Counted from the stretch's first letter, positions 15,813-25,350 are shown. The stretch: DNA of 31,496 nt from Glutinoglossum americanum (GCA_020080175.1 JAGHQL010000237.1:1-31496), one strand, 5' to 3'. Notes: generated by a model from the sequence alone, not told the origin. Made by a program: numbers and translations.

Positions 15813-17243
15813 TTAATATTTATCGTTCTGTGATAAATTAGGATCTAGTAGAATATCCGCTACAGGCACGGGATATAATTGCTGGTAGGATTGCCAGGGC
15901 GCATTATTAGCCTTTTGTGGTGTTACAATGCTCATTACTGCATCTATTGCTCCAAACCTCTTTAAATCCAGCCAGCGATGGCCCCATTCAGTAAAAAGCT
16001 CTACCTGTCTTTCGTGTAGGATAGCAGCCAACAACGTAGCTTTATCAGTAGTAACAAAAGGATCCAAGGTCGCCCTTGCCCGAATAGCATTAAGATCAGA
16101 TAACGCACCGCTGGTATTGCCCTGTTGAGCTCTCGCCTCTGCACGAATCAAGTATTGCTCTGCAAGTCTCAGTACCATTAGGTATTCTGTAATACTGGCA
16201 TTTAGTGTTGCACTTTTATATTTATAAGGATAAGAATAGGTGATGATGCCTGACGTAACACTATTGACCCATTTTACTTTACGCTTGTCATTCGGTTCGA
16301 AAGCAGACAGTAGATTTTGATTCAAATAAACGGGATAGCTGGTCGTAGGGCCTGTTGATGGTAATACCATAACCCATGCATCTTCAGTATTATGACCTGC
16401 ATTGACTGGTTGCAATTGCCAGATTGCTTCCGTACTGTTTTTTAGAAACACGCTATCCAAAGAAGCAAATTTATAAACTGTCCCATTATTAATCAGGCTA
16501 TTAGCCTGAGCTTCGGCACCAACATAGTCACTTTTGTATAAATATGCCCGTGCCAACAAGGCCGTAGCCGCCCAAAAAGTTGGGCGAAGCCGCTCAATAC
16601 TACCACCTGAATAGGCTTGCAATTTTCCATCAATATAATTCATACTTAGCATTGATTGAGCATCTTTTAGGTCAGAAATGACTTGTTCAAGAACTTGCAC
16701 TTTAGGAGATCTTATAAGTGATGAATTCGCTGTATAATCAGTAGTCGTAACCAAAGGCACATCACCGTATAGGCTAATTATGTACAAATAACAAAATGCT
16801 CTCACAAATTTGGCTTCACCCATTAATTGCTTTTGTATACCTGGCGTTAAAGATATGTTATTAGCAAGGCCCTCAATCATCGAATTGCAAGTAAAAATAT
16901 AACTATAAGCTGTGGTCCAAAATTCAGTCCCAGCCGACGTAGAAATCAGCGCATTTTTGAAATAGTAGGTCAATGCAGATGTGCTTGAAACACCACTATA
17001 CAAATTAAATTCATCTGCAGACAAACCAGCATATACCGAAATACTTCCAACCCCGGTTGCAAAGTTAGTCGTTGAAGCCATCTTTGAATAAACACCCGTC
17101 ATAACAGATATCGCCGTTTCATCCGTCGAAAATACATTTGTTTGAGTAAGCCTGGTGGATGGCGGCGGCACTTCGGCAAGTTTTTTGCAGCTTATAATTT
17201 CAAAACAGAAAGTAAACGCTACAAACAAATTAATTATCCGCAT
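15813..17243 (-). CDS. SusD/RagB-family outer-membrane lipoprotein
   Basis: 476 residues from the ATG at 17243 (MRIINLFVAFTFCFEIISCK), placed so that the lipobox Cys is C19; frames further upstream run into the SusC gene. The N-terminal 'F.TDETAISVMTGVYSKM' and later TPR-like helices 'LMGEAKFVRAFCYLYIISLYGDVPLV', 'RAYLYKSDYVGAEAQANSLI', 'YLIRAEARAQQGN' and 'DLNAIRARATL' are classic SusD features. It ends with 'YPVPVADILLDPNLSQNDKY'. The surface lid of a SusC/SusD importer, binding a glycan or peptide ligand. Starts 13 bp after the SusC gene, so they form one operon. Convergent with the FAD fusion, 24 bp away. Confidence 0.95.
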   Translation of the reverse strand: MRIINLFVAFTFCFEIISCKKLAEVPPPSTRLTQTNVFSTDETAISVMTGVYSKMASTTNFATGVGSISVYAGLSADEFNLYSGVSSTSALTYYFKNALISTSAGTEFWTTAYSYIFTCNSMIEGLANNISLTPGIQKQLMGEAKFVRAFCYLYIISLYGDVPLVTTTDYTANSSLIRSPKVQVLEQVISDLKDAQSMLSMNYIDGKLQAYSGGSIERLRPTFWAATALLARAYLYKSDYVGAEAQANSLINNGTVYKFASLDSVFLKNSTEAIWQLQPVNAGHNTEDAWVMVLPSTGPTTSYPVYLNQNLLSAFEPNDKRKVKWVNSVTSGIITYSYPYKYKSATLNASITEYLMVLRLAEQYLIRAEARAQQGNTSGALSDLNAIRARATLDPFVTTDKATLLAAILHERQVELFTEWGHRWLDLKRFGAIDAVMSIVTPQKANNAPWQSYQQLYPVPVADILLDPNLSQNDKY

Positions 17244-17256
17244 ATGTTTTTTGTTT

Positions 17257-20200
17257 TTAAAGTCCTGCCTGTATTCCAACGGTGACCATTTGGAGTGGTG
17301 GCAAATTCGTTCCACCTGTTTCAGGATCAAGCCCTTTATATTTTGTAAATGTGAGCAGATTTTGCGCTGACACGTATGCTTTTAAGGACTGCATACGAAT
17401 ACTCTGTACTATCTTAGCGGGGATTTGATAAGATAAAGAGATGTTTTTAAGTCTACAATATGATGCATCGGTATACAAATAATTACTAAGCGTAGCGTTA
17501 TTCGTACTACTTAAGGAGGCCGTCGTAAACTTTTGTATGGCAGAAATATCCCCTGGCCGTTGCCACCTCTCCAATACAGTTACAGGCTGATTACTACCGC
17601 CGGGCGAGAATATTCCTGGGGTATTTACACCATTATAAAAAGAAAGATTCCGACCTATTTGGTTTACGAACTGAAAGAAAACAACCAATTCCATCCCTTT
17701 ATAATTAATACTATTCTGGATCCCTCCATAACATTTGGGTGCAAGGTCCAAAATTATTGACCTGTCCGTGAGCGCAACTGGCTTTATGGTTGGATTACCA
17801 TGGCTATCCAAGTCTAAGTATTGTCCCGTTGAAGGATCTACGCCTGCAAAAGGGTACAATTGAACTATTGTTAATGATTTCCCAACAATCAGGGAATTAG
17901 CAAAAGTAGAAGAGGAAAGATTAGGAAATGAGAGCAGTTTATTTTCTGGTATTGTAAGATTGAAGTTAACAGTCCAACTGAAAGATGCTTTTTTAATTAA
18001 ATTACCTGTAACGCTCAATTCCCAAGTTTGGTTTTGAACCGTTGCGGGAAAATTTTCAAGAACGTTTGATGAACCTGCTATGCTTGGCAACTTATAAGAT
18101 ATTATTTGCCCGGTAGATTTATTTTTAGAATAAACCATTTGTAAAAGAATGCGGTCGTTAATAAATCCAAGATCGAGTCCAGCCATTAGCTTTTTTGTAT
18201 TTTCCCAAGACAAAACAGGATTTACAAGACCGCTGACACTAAGAGACGGCGTATTTTGGTATGGAACATTGGGAGTTGAAGTTGAATATAAATTTAAATA
18301 TGAATAATCTCCAAATTGATCATTACCCGTTGTTCCATAACTAAATTTCAATTTACCAAAGCTTAATTTAGGCAAATACTTCTTAAAAATGGGTTCTTCG
18401 CTAAAAATCCATGCGACGCCAGTACTTCCAAAATTATGGAACCGATTCTCCGGCCCATATCGGCTACTCCCGTCCCTTCTGATAGTAAAATCAAATATGT
18501 ATTTGTCGCGCCAAGAATAATTTACTCTCCCAAAAGCAGCATTGTATTTATACTCAATTGCGCTAGAGCTGACTGCAAGTAATGAGGGGGCAGATTTTAT
18601 ATCTTTCATTAAAAGATCGCTATTATACCCATACCCATAAATATAATTGGCCATGTTAGAATTTTGCTGAATCGTTGCCCCCAACAATATATTTACTTTC
18701 ATTGATTTAAATAATTTATTATAAACAACTTGCGGCTCAATAATCCACGAAGTCATTGTTCTTGAGCCAAAACTTGTTGCCCTAATGGCAGTTGGCCTAC
18801 TTTCTGGCTTAACAGCACTCAGTGGATTAAGTATCATATCAGATGTCTGCATATTTGTATATCCAAAACTACTTTTAAATTCCAATCCCTTAACAACCTG
18901 GTAGCTTATTAAGAAATTCCCTATAAGGTTATTTGTCTTGTTACTATAAGTATTATACAAATATTGAAGCGGGTTATTGAAAGTAGACACCCCGGTAGAA
19001 TTAGGCATCCAGTTTAAAGTTCCGTCTGCATTGTATAAGGCAGGGGCATCAGGCTCGAAGAGAATTGCCTGGCTGGTAATGTCGATGTTAGGTAGTTGAT
19101 TGTTATCTACCATGTAATTTCCTGAAAATGCCATACGAATTCTTTGATTGGCGGACGTGGTTGTGATATTAAAATGAAATGAAGCCTGCTTGTTAGAAAA
19201 ATTACCCGGGTATACTGACGTTTCACGATGGAATGCTCCACCGACAATATACTGAACAATTGAATTTCCGCCGGATACCGAAGCATTCATTTTAGTATAC
19301 AAGGCCGGATTCCCTACCAACGTCTTTTCCCAGTTCGTATAACGAGTCGTATCCCATAAACCATTAATATCATAGTCTGTTGATAGTATAGCGGCATTAT
19401 CGTTCGCCTTTGCCTCTCTTCGCATAGCCAGATATTGCGAAGTATTCAATGTTTTAAGACCTCTAGTTATCTGTCCGCAGCCTTGCTGAAAATTTAAATC
19501 TAACTTTGTTGTACCAATTTTACCTTTTTTAGTGGTTATTAATATGGCGCCGTTTGCAGCCCGCGACCCATATATAGCAGTAGCGTCGGCATCTTTTAAT
19601 ATTTCAACGGACTCTATATCACCTGGATTAATGTAGCTTAACGGACTTCCATTTCCGGAAGTAGATCCGCCATATATTCCAGACGAGTTACCTAACGCGG
19701 CATCAACCCCAGTGGTGAGCAACTGGGAATTAATCGGTACACCGTCAATTATATATAATGGATCAGATCCATTTCTAATGCTGTTTTGCCCTTCAATACG
19801 GACAGTAACTCCAGATCCTAATCTACCACTACTTTGTGAAATAAAAAGCCCCGGCACCCGGCCCTGCAGAGCGAGTAGTAAATTACTTACCGGCTGCCTT
19901 TCTATATCTGCAGCCTTAACCTTTCCGATATTGCCTACTAAAATCCGATTGGTTGTAACACCATAGGGAATGACGACAGCTTCATCCAACAGTGTCACTC
20001 TTTTAGTCAGTCGTATAATTAAATCAGAGCGACCTTCCGTATTCATCGAATATGGTTCGATGTTGGAGCCAGTAAAGAGTAGAATTACATTTTTATTTTC
20101 AATTTCTAAATTAAACATTCCATCATTGCTGGTGAAGGTAGCCGTCTTCGTCCCCTTTATCGTTACAGTAACCCCCGCGATTGGTTCGCCATTCTCATTT

Positions 20201-20625
20201 AGCACACGGCCCTTTATACGTAATGGGGGCCCTTCGTTATTAAAATCCGAATTCGAGTAAGTGTGAACAATTGTTTTTACCACCACTAGCTTATCAACTA
20301 TGGAATAAGTAAACGGCTGATCTTTAAAACAAATGGCCAGTATCTGTTCGAGGCTGGCATTAATCATATCAATCGTAATTGGGTGAGCCCTCTTTAATTG
20401 CATATTATTATAGACAAAATAATACCCACTCTGTTTCTCAATGGCTGCAAACACTTTTTCCAATGGTGCATTTTTTTCTTTCAATGTAATAGTCTGCGCT
20501 ATACATTTGGCCGTGACTTCTCTTACAGAAACAATTAGAAGTAAGAAAAGAAAAGTTATCGTAAAAACCCATTTTCTACATCGTACTTTTTTATACCAGC
20601 GCTCTTCTTGAAGGTCAAGTTTCAT
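17257..20625 (-). CDS. SusC/RagA-family TonB-dependent transporter with STN domain
   Basis: 1122 residues from the ATG at 20625. A signal/anchor segment (about 19-40) is followed by an STN domain (about 45-115: 'TITLKEKNAPLEKVFAAIEK' ... 'ITIDMINASLEQILAI'). Then a carboxypeptidase-regulatory-like domain (about 134-205: 'IKGRVLNENGEPIAGVTVTI'). The plug has 'LQGRVPGLFISQSSG', 'DPLYIIDGVPIN' and 'ESVEILKDADATAIYGSRAA', and a long beta barrel follows, ending at GIQAGL. An outer-membrane pore working with the SusD lipoprotein. An STN domain usually means that a FecR-type anti-sigma factor and ECF sigma factor receive a signal from the transporter. Neither gene is in the window, so they must lie elsewhere or be lost. 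Confidence 0.95.
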   Translation of the reverse strand: MKLDLQEERWYKKVRCRKWVFTITFLFLLLIVSVREVTAKCIAQTITLKEKNAPLEKVFAAIEKQSGYYFVYNNMQLKRAHPITIDMINASLEQILAICFKDQPFTYSIVDKLVVVKTIVHTYSNSDFNNEGPPLRIKGRVLNENGEPIAGVTVTIKGTKTATFTSNDGMFNLEIENKNVILLFTGSNIEPYSMNTEGRSDLIIRLTKRVTLLDEAVVIPYGVTTNRILVGNIGKVKAADIERQPVSNLLLALQGRVPGLFISQSSGRLGSGVTVRIEGQNSIRNGSDPLYIIDGVPINSQLLTTGVDAALGNSSGIYGGSTSGNGSPLSYINPGDIESVEILKDADATAIYGSRAANGAILITTKKGKIGTTKLDLNFQQGCGQITRGLKTLNTSQYLAMRREAKANDNAAILSTDYDINGLWDTTRYTNWEKTLVGNPALYTKMNASVSGGNSIVQYIVGGAFHRETSVYPGNFSNKQASFHFNITTTSANQRIRMAFSGNYMVDNNQLPNIDITSQAILFEPDAPALYNADGTLNWMPNSTGVSTFNNPLQYLYNTYSNKTNNLIGNFLISYQVVKGLEFKSSFGYTNMQTSDMILNPLSAVKPESRPTAIRATSFGSRTMTSWIIEPQVVYNKLFKSMKVNILLGATIQQNSNMANYIYGYGYNSDLLMKDIKSAPSLLAVSSSAIEYKYNAAFGRVNYSWRDKYIFDFTIRRDGSSRYGPENRFHNFGSTGVAWIFSEEPIFKKYLPKLSFGKLKFSYGTTGNDQFGDYSYLNLYSTSTPNVPYQNTPSLSVSGLVNPVLSWENTKKLMAGLDLGFINDRILLQMVYSKNKSTGQIISYKLPSIAGSSNVLENFPATVQNQTWELSVTGNLIKKASFSWTVNFNLTIPENKLLSFPNLSSSTFANSLIVGKSLTIVQLYPFAGVDPSTGQYLDLDSHGNPTIKPVALTDRSIILDLAPKCYGGIQNSINYKGMELVVFFQFVNQIGRNLSFYNGVNTPGIFSPGGSNQPVTVLERWQRPGDISAIQKFTTASLSSTNNATLSNYLYTDASYCRLKNISLSYQIPAKIVQSIRMQSLKAYVSAQNLLTFTKYKGLDPETGGTNLPPLQMVTVGIQAGL

Positions 20626-21040
20626 AATTGGAGTTAGTTTAGATTTTACGAAAGATTTGTAAACAACCAGTCAAATTTTCAGCCTTAACTTATGTAGCTT
20701 GAAACAGATTGAATGCCAGACATTATAGTTTCACCACCCTTCTATTCTAGAAAATTATCAGGAAAGGAATGTGCGTGTTCGTTTGAATAAGTGGTTCAAT
20801 GAATTAATGGCAATGAACAGTACGATAGCGAAAGAATAACTTTTTGATAACACTGCCCTAATATAAAAACAAGGAAACAGATCATTTTCCCACAAAATAG
20901 AGTAGATTTATTGTAGAATTAAGCAGGAGTAGCCTAAAAAGCATTAAAAATGAACAAAATATAAGAAATATTAAATTATTATCATCGAATCCCATAAAGC
21001 AATTTCTCCAAAATGATAACTGAGAAGATTGTACCAATGA
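20626..21040. other. Spacer upstream of the SusC gene
   Basis: About 415 AT-rich bases. A 72-codon minus frame (20882-21100) exists but is low-complexity and overlaps a terminator; not called. From about 20997 rightwards the sequence shows patchy similarity to 24490-24600 (for example 'GCAATTTCT'), marking the outer edge of the duplication described at 21162. Confidence 0.4.
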
Positions 21041-21077
21041 AAATGAAAGGAGTAGGTCAAACTTACTCCTTTCATTT
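21041..21077 (-). terminator. Terminator of exported-protein copy 1
   Basis: A perfect 14-bp stem (21041-21054 with 21064-21077), 9-nt loop, followed on the minus strand by a modestly U-rich stretch. About 85 bp past the stop codon. Confidence 0.6.
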
Positions 21078-21161
21078 AAAAACTGTCTACAAAAATACAA
21101 CTGTAGGGGATTTACTATATTGCTACAGTTATTCGACTCTTTTGAATAAACGTACTAGGAA

Positions 21162-21455
21162 TTATCCATTATCCTCTATATAACCGCTACCTACGCAATT
21201 CACAGCACTTCCACCCTGCGGGCATTCTGTTCCTTCGGTAGTAATATAAAAAACGTAAGGATCAGAAATAGGACTTCCATTGAAATCCACCAGTGAAGTA
21301 AATGCCGGGCATGTAAAGTTTGATGGTACCTGACTATCTACACCGTCAGTAGTACAATACTTAAGCCCATTAACAGTCTTTGCTTTAAACGCCAATGCCC
21401 CGCCGGCTATGGCAAGAACTGCAATTGCAAATAACATGATTTTTGCTTTTTTCAT
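21162..21455 (-). CDS. Small exported four-cysteine protein, copy 1 (DUF6520-like)
   Basis: 97 residues starting MKKAKIMLFAIAVLAIAGGA. The hydrophobic leader ends in GGALA and cleavage is likely after A22. The mature part has four cysteines, C34, C49, C78 and C87, in 'LKYCTT', 'FTCPAF', 'TECPQG' and 'VNCVGS', plus 'PYVFYIT'. The size, leader and cysteine layout resemble small Bacteroidota exported proteins such as DUF6520; the family name is from memory and not certain. Probably periplasmic or surface, with two disulfides. Copy 2 at 24643 differs at 11 residues, and the first 40 residues are identical. Function unknown. Confidence 0.75.
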   Translation of the reverse strand: MKKAKIMLFAIAVLAIAGGALAFKAKTVNGLKYCTTDGVDSQVPSNFTCPAFTSLVDFNGSPISDPYVFYITTEGTECPQGGSAVNCVGSGYIEDNG

Positions 21456-21521
21456 AACAATGGTTGCTTTTTAGTTTTAAAAAGCTAAACTTTATTTGAT
21501 AAACAATGCCTACTCGTTTTT
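21343..21521. repeat. 179-bp identical direct repeat, left copy
   Basis: Identical, base for base, to 24824-25002 (offset 3481). It covers the first ~38 codons of the exported protein plus its leader and upstream ~66 bp. The rest of the gene stays in register with scattered substitutions and no indels. The two copies flank the S9 peptidase gene in direct orientation. Confidence 0.85.
21476..21510 (-). promoter_or_regulatory. Possible promoter of exported-protein copy 1
   Basis: On the minus strand TTG and TAGCTTTT (resembling TAnnTTT) occur about 18 bp apart within the duplicated leader, 25-55 bp before the ATG. The same element is preserved at 24957-24991 before copy 2. Confidence 0.3.
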
Positions 21522-21826
21522 GATGGTTTTCGGCAACCCCATTTGGCAGGCCATGCTTGCAAGTCACAACCTGCAGTATTATGCAATGCGCTTTGCCTGA
21601 CAAACCTACACCCGTTACCTGCGGCTATATTGCGGTATAAAATAAAAGGGCCGGTTGCCGGGCAATTCTCTATAACGCCCTGCATGCATGGGAAAAAACA
21701 TCCCTTAATTGTATATTTACCAGAGAGCGGGTATCAGTTAATTTGTTGTACCTTAGGCCTACTCCTGCAAAGCACTCGTGTTAACGTGGCCGCACCTCCC
21801 CCGTAATTGACAATTATTATTGATTT
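21522..21826. other. Divergent spacer before the S9 peptidase gene
   Basis: About 300 bases without a convincing gene. TATATTTA (near 21713) and TTTG-TTGTACCTTAGG (near 21741) are possible plus-strand promoter pieces for the peptidase gene. Short overlapping frames here have no support. Confidence 0.35.
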
Positions 21827-24496
21827 ATGCATACCATGAAGTCTATTGTTATTATCGCCCTGTTTCCATTATCAGTTCTCGCACAAAAGCCTGCATTGGA
21901 ACCGGGCGTTTGGAAACAATGGCCGGAACTACAAAATCCGGCCCTCAGCAATGATGGCAGTTATGCCAGTTACACCGTGACCAACCAGCCCATTGGCAGT
22001 GCTGCATTGGTTATCCAATCGCTGACCAGCAACTGGAAAAAAAACATTCTCAAAGCCGGGAAAGGCTTTTTTTCCGGTGATAGCAAACAATACATTTTTA
22101 TGTGCGGAGACACGCTCTGTCAACTGCAATTAGGGACCGATATTACTAGCTATGTAGCAGGCGTAAAAAATGCGCCCCTGCTTTCCAACGGCCGGGGAGA
22201 CTGGCTGGCCTACCAGTTAAACCAAACAGCCCCCCCCCTGGTGTTACAGAACCTCACCAGCGGCCGGCAGCAACGGTTCAACGGGGTTACCAGTTATTCT
22301 TTTGACCCAAATGGGCGGGTACTGTTATTACAAACCAGTAATGGCCTGCAATGGATAGATTTGTCGGATGGCAGCCAGCGGGAAGTATGGAGCACTGCGA
22401 CCGGGGGCAAACCAGAATTTACAATAGAAAAGTATGTTTTTAACGCACAGGGGACCCGTTTATTATTTATGCTCAGGGATGCAACTGGAACAGACCGGAG
22501 TATCTGGTATTACCAGCCCGGGATGCCGAAGGCTTCTTTACGCATTACCAATCAATCAGCCGGGCTCCTCCCCCGAACCCGTATTAGTAATAACGCATTG
22601 CAATTTAGCAACGACGATGGGTATATCTTTTTTAAGGTTGAAGAACTGGCTGATACCACCCTGCCCGACCCGGATGCCGCTGGTGTAGACGTGTGGAGCT
22701 ACCGGGATTCGGTATTGCAGGAGACCCAGTTATCGGAACTAAAAAAACCTGTTTTACACAGCATGGTGACTGATACCGGCGGCAGCCGGATTGTACGTCT
22801 TTACCTGGGCGCAGAGAGAGCCAGTTATGCGCTTGGTATCGTTAAGGACAGGTTTACCATTGTGAGCGAATTGGCCCTGACCGATAAATTCTGGTTACAA
22901 ACGCCTTTATATTGCTGGCGGTTGAGCCTGAAGGATGGAACCAGGCAGTTATTGGGGAAGGGGCAATATTACCCGTTTTCATATTCCCCCAAAGGCAACT
23001 ACCTGGTATACTACGACCAAAAACAGGCCCAGTATTTTAGTTACGATATCGTGGCCGGTAAAGCCAGGGGGATATCAAAGAATATACCTACCCTTTTGAG
23101 CAATGAATATAACGACCGGCCAATTTTACCTATGGCAGTAGGGATTGCCGGTTGGCTGGAAGGGGATTCCACTATATTAATATATGACAATTATGATATC
23201 TGGAAAGTGGATGTGCGGGGACTTAATTCACCCGTTAATATAACAGGTGGTTATGGCTTTCAGCACCATATCAAATTCAGGCTACTGGAAGATCCGTTAC
23301 CGGGCAACAACATTAATAATACGTCCTCATTGGTTTTAGTTGCCTTTAATACGCGCAATAAGCACAATGGTTTTTACCGGGTTGAGTTAAGTAACCCGAA
23401 GGCCCTTCCCAAATTACTTACAATGGAGGCCGGTATGTACTGGCATACAGCTTCCCAGGTTCCACATGATTTGCTGTATGAAATGAAACCCGTTAAAGCA
23501 CGGGATACAGATATATGGTTGTTGCAATACCAAAGCACCACGGAGGCGCGCAATTATGTTATCACCCGTAATTTTAAGGACTTCAGCAAACTAACCGATT
23601 TTCAACCACAAAAAGACTGGAACTGGCTGACAGCAGAACTTGTCAGTTGGAAGCAATTGGATGGAAGGACCAGCCAGGGCGTTTTATACAAGCCGGAAGA
23701 TTTTGACCCAAAAAAGAAATACCCGCTTATATTGTTTTATTATGAAAAGCTATCACAGGAATTATATCAATTCCCGCGACCCATGTATTGCGAGGGGGAC
23801 CTGAATATACCCTGGTTTGTAAGTCATGGCTACCTTGTATTTACCCCGGACATTTATTATACCATAGGAAACCCCGGCGCCAGCGCCTATAATTCGGTGG
23901 TGTCCGCGGCAACGTATTTATCGAAACGGCCTTATGTAGATGCTCATAAAATGGGCATCCAGGGGCATAGTTTTGGCGGTTTTGAAACCAATTACCTCGT
24001 AACACATACCCATTTGTTTGCCGCAGCAGCGACCGCATCCGGGTTCTCCGATCTTATCAGCGACTATGGTGGAGTGCTGGGAGAAAAGTTTCACATGAAC
24101 TACTATGAAACGGGTCAGATTCGCGTGGGAACCAGCCTATGGGATAACCCGGATTTATACATCGCCAATTCACCCGTTTTTAAATTAAAAACAGTGACGA
24201 CACCGTTGTTAATAATGCACAATAAAGCGGACGGAATCAACTGGGGCCAGCAGGCGATAGAACTGTTTACCGGCCTTCGCCGTTTGAATAAAAAGGTATG
24301 GATGCTGCAATACGATAAAGGCAATCACCTTCTTGGGCAGAAAGAAGCGAGAGATTACACCATCCGTATGACACAATTCTTCGACTACTATTTGAAAAAC
24401 AAAGCTGTGCCCAACTGGATGGCGGAACCTATACCGGCTAAAAAGAAAGGGATTAACTCCGGACTGGCCCTGGAAAAAGAAAGCCGGATTCCATAG
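21827..24496 (+). CDS. S9-family (prolyl-oligopeptidase-like) serine peptidase, exported
   Basis: 889 residues. Signal peptide with likely cleavage after A19 (SVLA|QK); the start may be the ATG at 21827 or the one at 21836. Residues ~25-610 look like a beta-propeller, with recurring short 'W..D', 'YSPKGNYLVYYD' and 'SGDSKQYIFM' blades. The C-terminal alpha/beta hydrolase holds the nucleophile S715 in G-H-S-F-G-G, D802 in 'NKADGINWG' and H834 in 'KGNHLLG'. The order and spacing of the triad fit the S9 family. Unusually long for the family because of the large propeller. Likely a periplasmic oligopeptidase clipping short peptides. It lies alone on the plus strand between two direct copies of the four-cysteine protein gene, and the SusCD genes lie beyond the left copy. 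Confidence 0.9.
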   Translation: MHTMKSIVIIALFPLSVLAQKPALEPGVWKQWPELQNPALSNDGSYASYTVTNQPIGSAALVIQSLTSNWKKNILKAGKGFFSGDSKQYIFMCGDTLCQLQLGTDITSYVAGVKNAPLLSNGRGDWLAYQLNQTAPPLVLQNLTSGRQQRFNGVTSYSFDPNGRVLLLQTSNGLQWIDLSDGSQREVWSTATGGKPEFTIEKYVFNAQGTRLLFMLRDATGTDRSIWYYQPGMPKASLRITNQSAGLLPRTRISNNALQFSNDDGYIFFKVEELADTTLPDPDAAGVDVWSYRDSVLQETQLSELKKPVLHSMVTDTGGSRIVRLYLGAERASYALGIVKDRFTIVSELALTDKFWLQTPLYCWRLSLKDGTRQLLGKGQYYPFSYSPKGNYLVYYDQKQAQYFSYDIVAGKARGISKNIPTLLSNEYNDRPILPMAVGIAGWLEGDSTILIYDNYDIWKVDVRGLNSPVNITGGYGFQHHIKFRLLEDPLPGNNINNTSSLVLVAFNTRNKHNGFYRVELSNPKALPKLLTMEAGMYWHTASQVPHDLLYEMKPVKARDTDIWLLQYQSTTEARNYVITRNFKDFSKLTDFQPQKDWNWLTAELVSWKQLDGRTSQGVLYKPEDFDPKKKYPLILFYYEKLSQELYQFPRPMYCEGDLNIPWFVSHGYLVFTPDIYYTIGNPGASAYNSVVSAATYLSKRPYVDAHKMGIQGHSFGGFETNYLVTHTHLFAAAATASGFSDLISDYGGVLGEKFHMNYYETGQIRVGTSLWDNPDLYIANSPVFKLKTVTTPLLIMHNKADGINWGQQAIELFTGLRRLNKKVWMLQYDKGNHLLGQKEARDYTIRMTQFFDYYLKNKAVPNWMAEPIPAKKKGINSGLALEKESRIP

Positions 24497-24543
24497 AGCA
24501 ATTTCTGAGGAAAATAACAATGAGAAGATGGGAGTAATGAACA

Positions 24544-24569
24544 ATAAAGGGAGACATGTCCCCCTTTAT
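24544..24569 (-). terminator. Terminator of exported-protein copy 2
   Basis: ATAAAGGG (24544-24551) pairs with CCCTTTAT (24562-24569). It stands at the place corresponding to the copy 1 terminator but its stem sequence has changed, so the hairpin is kept while the bases differ. It is also downstream of the convergent S9 gene and may serve both. Confidence 0.6.
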
Positions 24570-24642
24570 CTAAAAAAACTGCCCACAAAAGGAACAACTG
24601 TAGGGATTTACAATATTGTTACAGTTGTAGTAAATAAACATA

Positions 24643-24936
24643 CTAGCCATTATGCTGCATGTAACCGCTACCTACACAATTCACAGCACTTCCAGCCTGC
24701 GGGCATTCATCCCCTGCGGTAGTAATATAAAAAACGTAAGGATCAGAAATAGGGCTTCCATTGAAATCTACTGCAGCAATAAATGCCGGGCATGTAAAGT
24801 TTGATGGTTCCTGACCATCTACGCCGTCAGTAGTACAATACTTAAGCCCATTAACAGTCTTTGCTTTAAACGCCAATGCCCCGCCGGCTATGGCAAGAAC
24901 TGCAATTGCAAATAACATGATTTTTGCTTTTTTCAT
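24643..24936 (-). CDS. Small exported four-cysteine protein, copy 2 (DUF6520-like)
   Basis: 97 residues, 86 of them the same as copy 1 with no gaps, including the four cysteines at 34, 49, 78 and 87 and the leader ending GGALA. The differences all lie in the mature part (for example DGVDGQE for DGVDSQV, and the last residues MQHNG for IEDNG). DNA of the leader and upstream region is identical to copy 1 over 179 bp. Directly downstream of copy 3 on the same strand, and its stop faces the S9 gene's stop. Confidence 0.75.
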   Translation of the reverse strand: MKKAKIMLFAIAVLAIAGGALAFKAKTVNGLKYCTTDGVDGQEPSNFTCPAFIAAVDFNGSPISDPYVFYITTAGDECPQAGSAVNCVGSGYMQHNG

Positions 24937-25002
24937 AACAATGGTTGCTTTTTAGTTTTAAAAAGCTAAACTTTATTTGATAAACAATGCCTACTCGTTT
25001 TT
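24824..25002. repeat. 179-bp identical direct repeat, right copy
   Basis: Partner of 21343-21521. Recombination between the two would delete the S9 peptidase gene and one exported-protein gene as a 3481-bp circle. Confidence 0.85.
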
Positions 25003-25053
25003 AATGATTTTAGCATCATTCTTTTTTTAACTATCTCCAGCATACGACGGTGG

Positions 25054-25350
25054 TTAATCGCCCTCTGTTTCCATAAACCCGGTATAACGGCATTGTATTG
25101 CCTGATCGGCCTGGGGACAAAAATCATCTGCATCCGTTCCAACATAAAATACATACACCCATGTAGGGTTGGCACTAAAAGTAACATCCTGAATAGTCAT
25201 TGGGCATAAAAAGTCTATCGGGGTAGCACCAGAAATTCCTAACGTAGTGCAAAACGTCAATCCATTGGCTCTTTTAGCTTTAAACGCCAGCACACCGCCA
25301 ACAATCGTAATCACCACAATCGCCAGTAGCATAATTTTAGCTTTTCTCAT
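25054..25350 (-). CDS. Small exported four-cysteine protein, copy 3 (divergent)
   Basis: 98 residues from the ATG at 25350 (MRKAKIMLLAIVVITIVGGV). The leader and its 'LAFKAK' end are clearly related to copies 1 and 2. The mature part has diverged greatly, yet all four cysteines fall at exactly the same positions (34, 49, 78, 87), and 'YVFY' and 'CPQA' are kept. This pattern points to a conserved disulfide-bonded fold with a variable surface. A consensus -7 element lies 55 bp upstream. Follows the family B gene on the same strand. Confidence 0.75.
   Translation of the reverse strand: MRKAKIMLLAIVVITIVGGVLAFKAKRANGLTFCTTLGISGATPIDFLCPMTIQDVTFSANPTWVYVFYVGTDADDFCPQADQAIQCRYTGFMETEGD

Noticed and set aside
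20882-21100. 72-codon minus-strand frame upstream of the SusC gene
   Set aside because: Leu/Phe/Ser-rich low complexity, runs through a terminator hairpin, no family resemblance.
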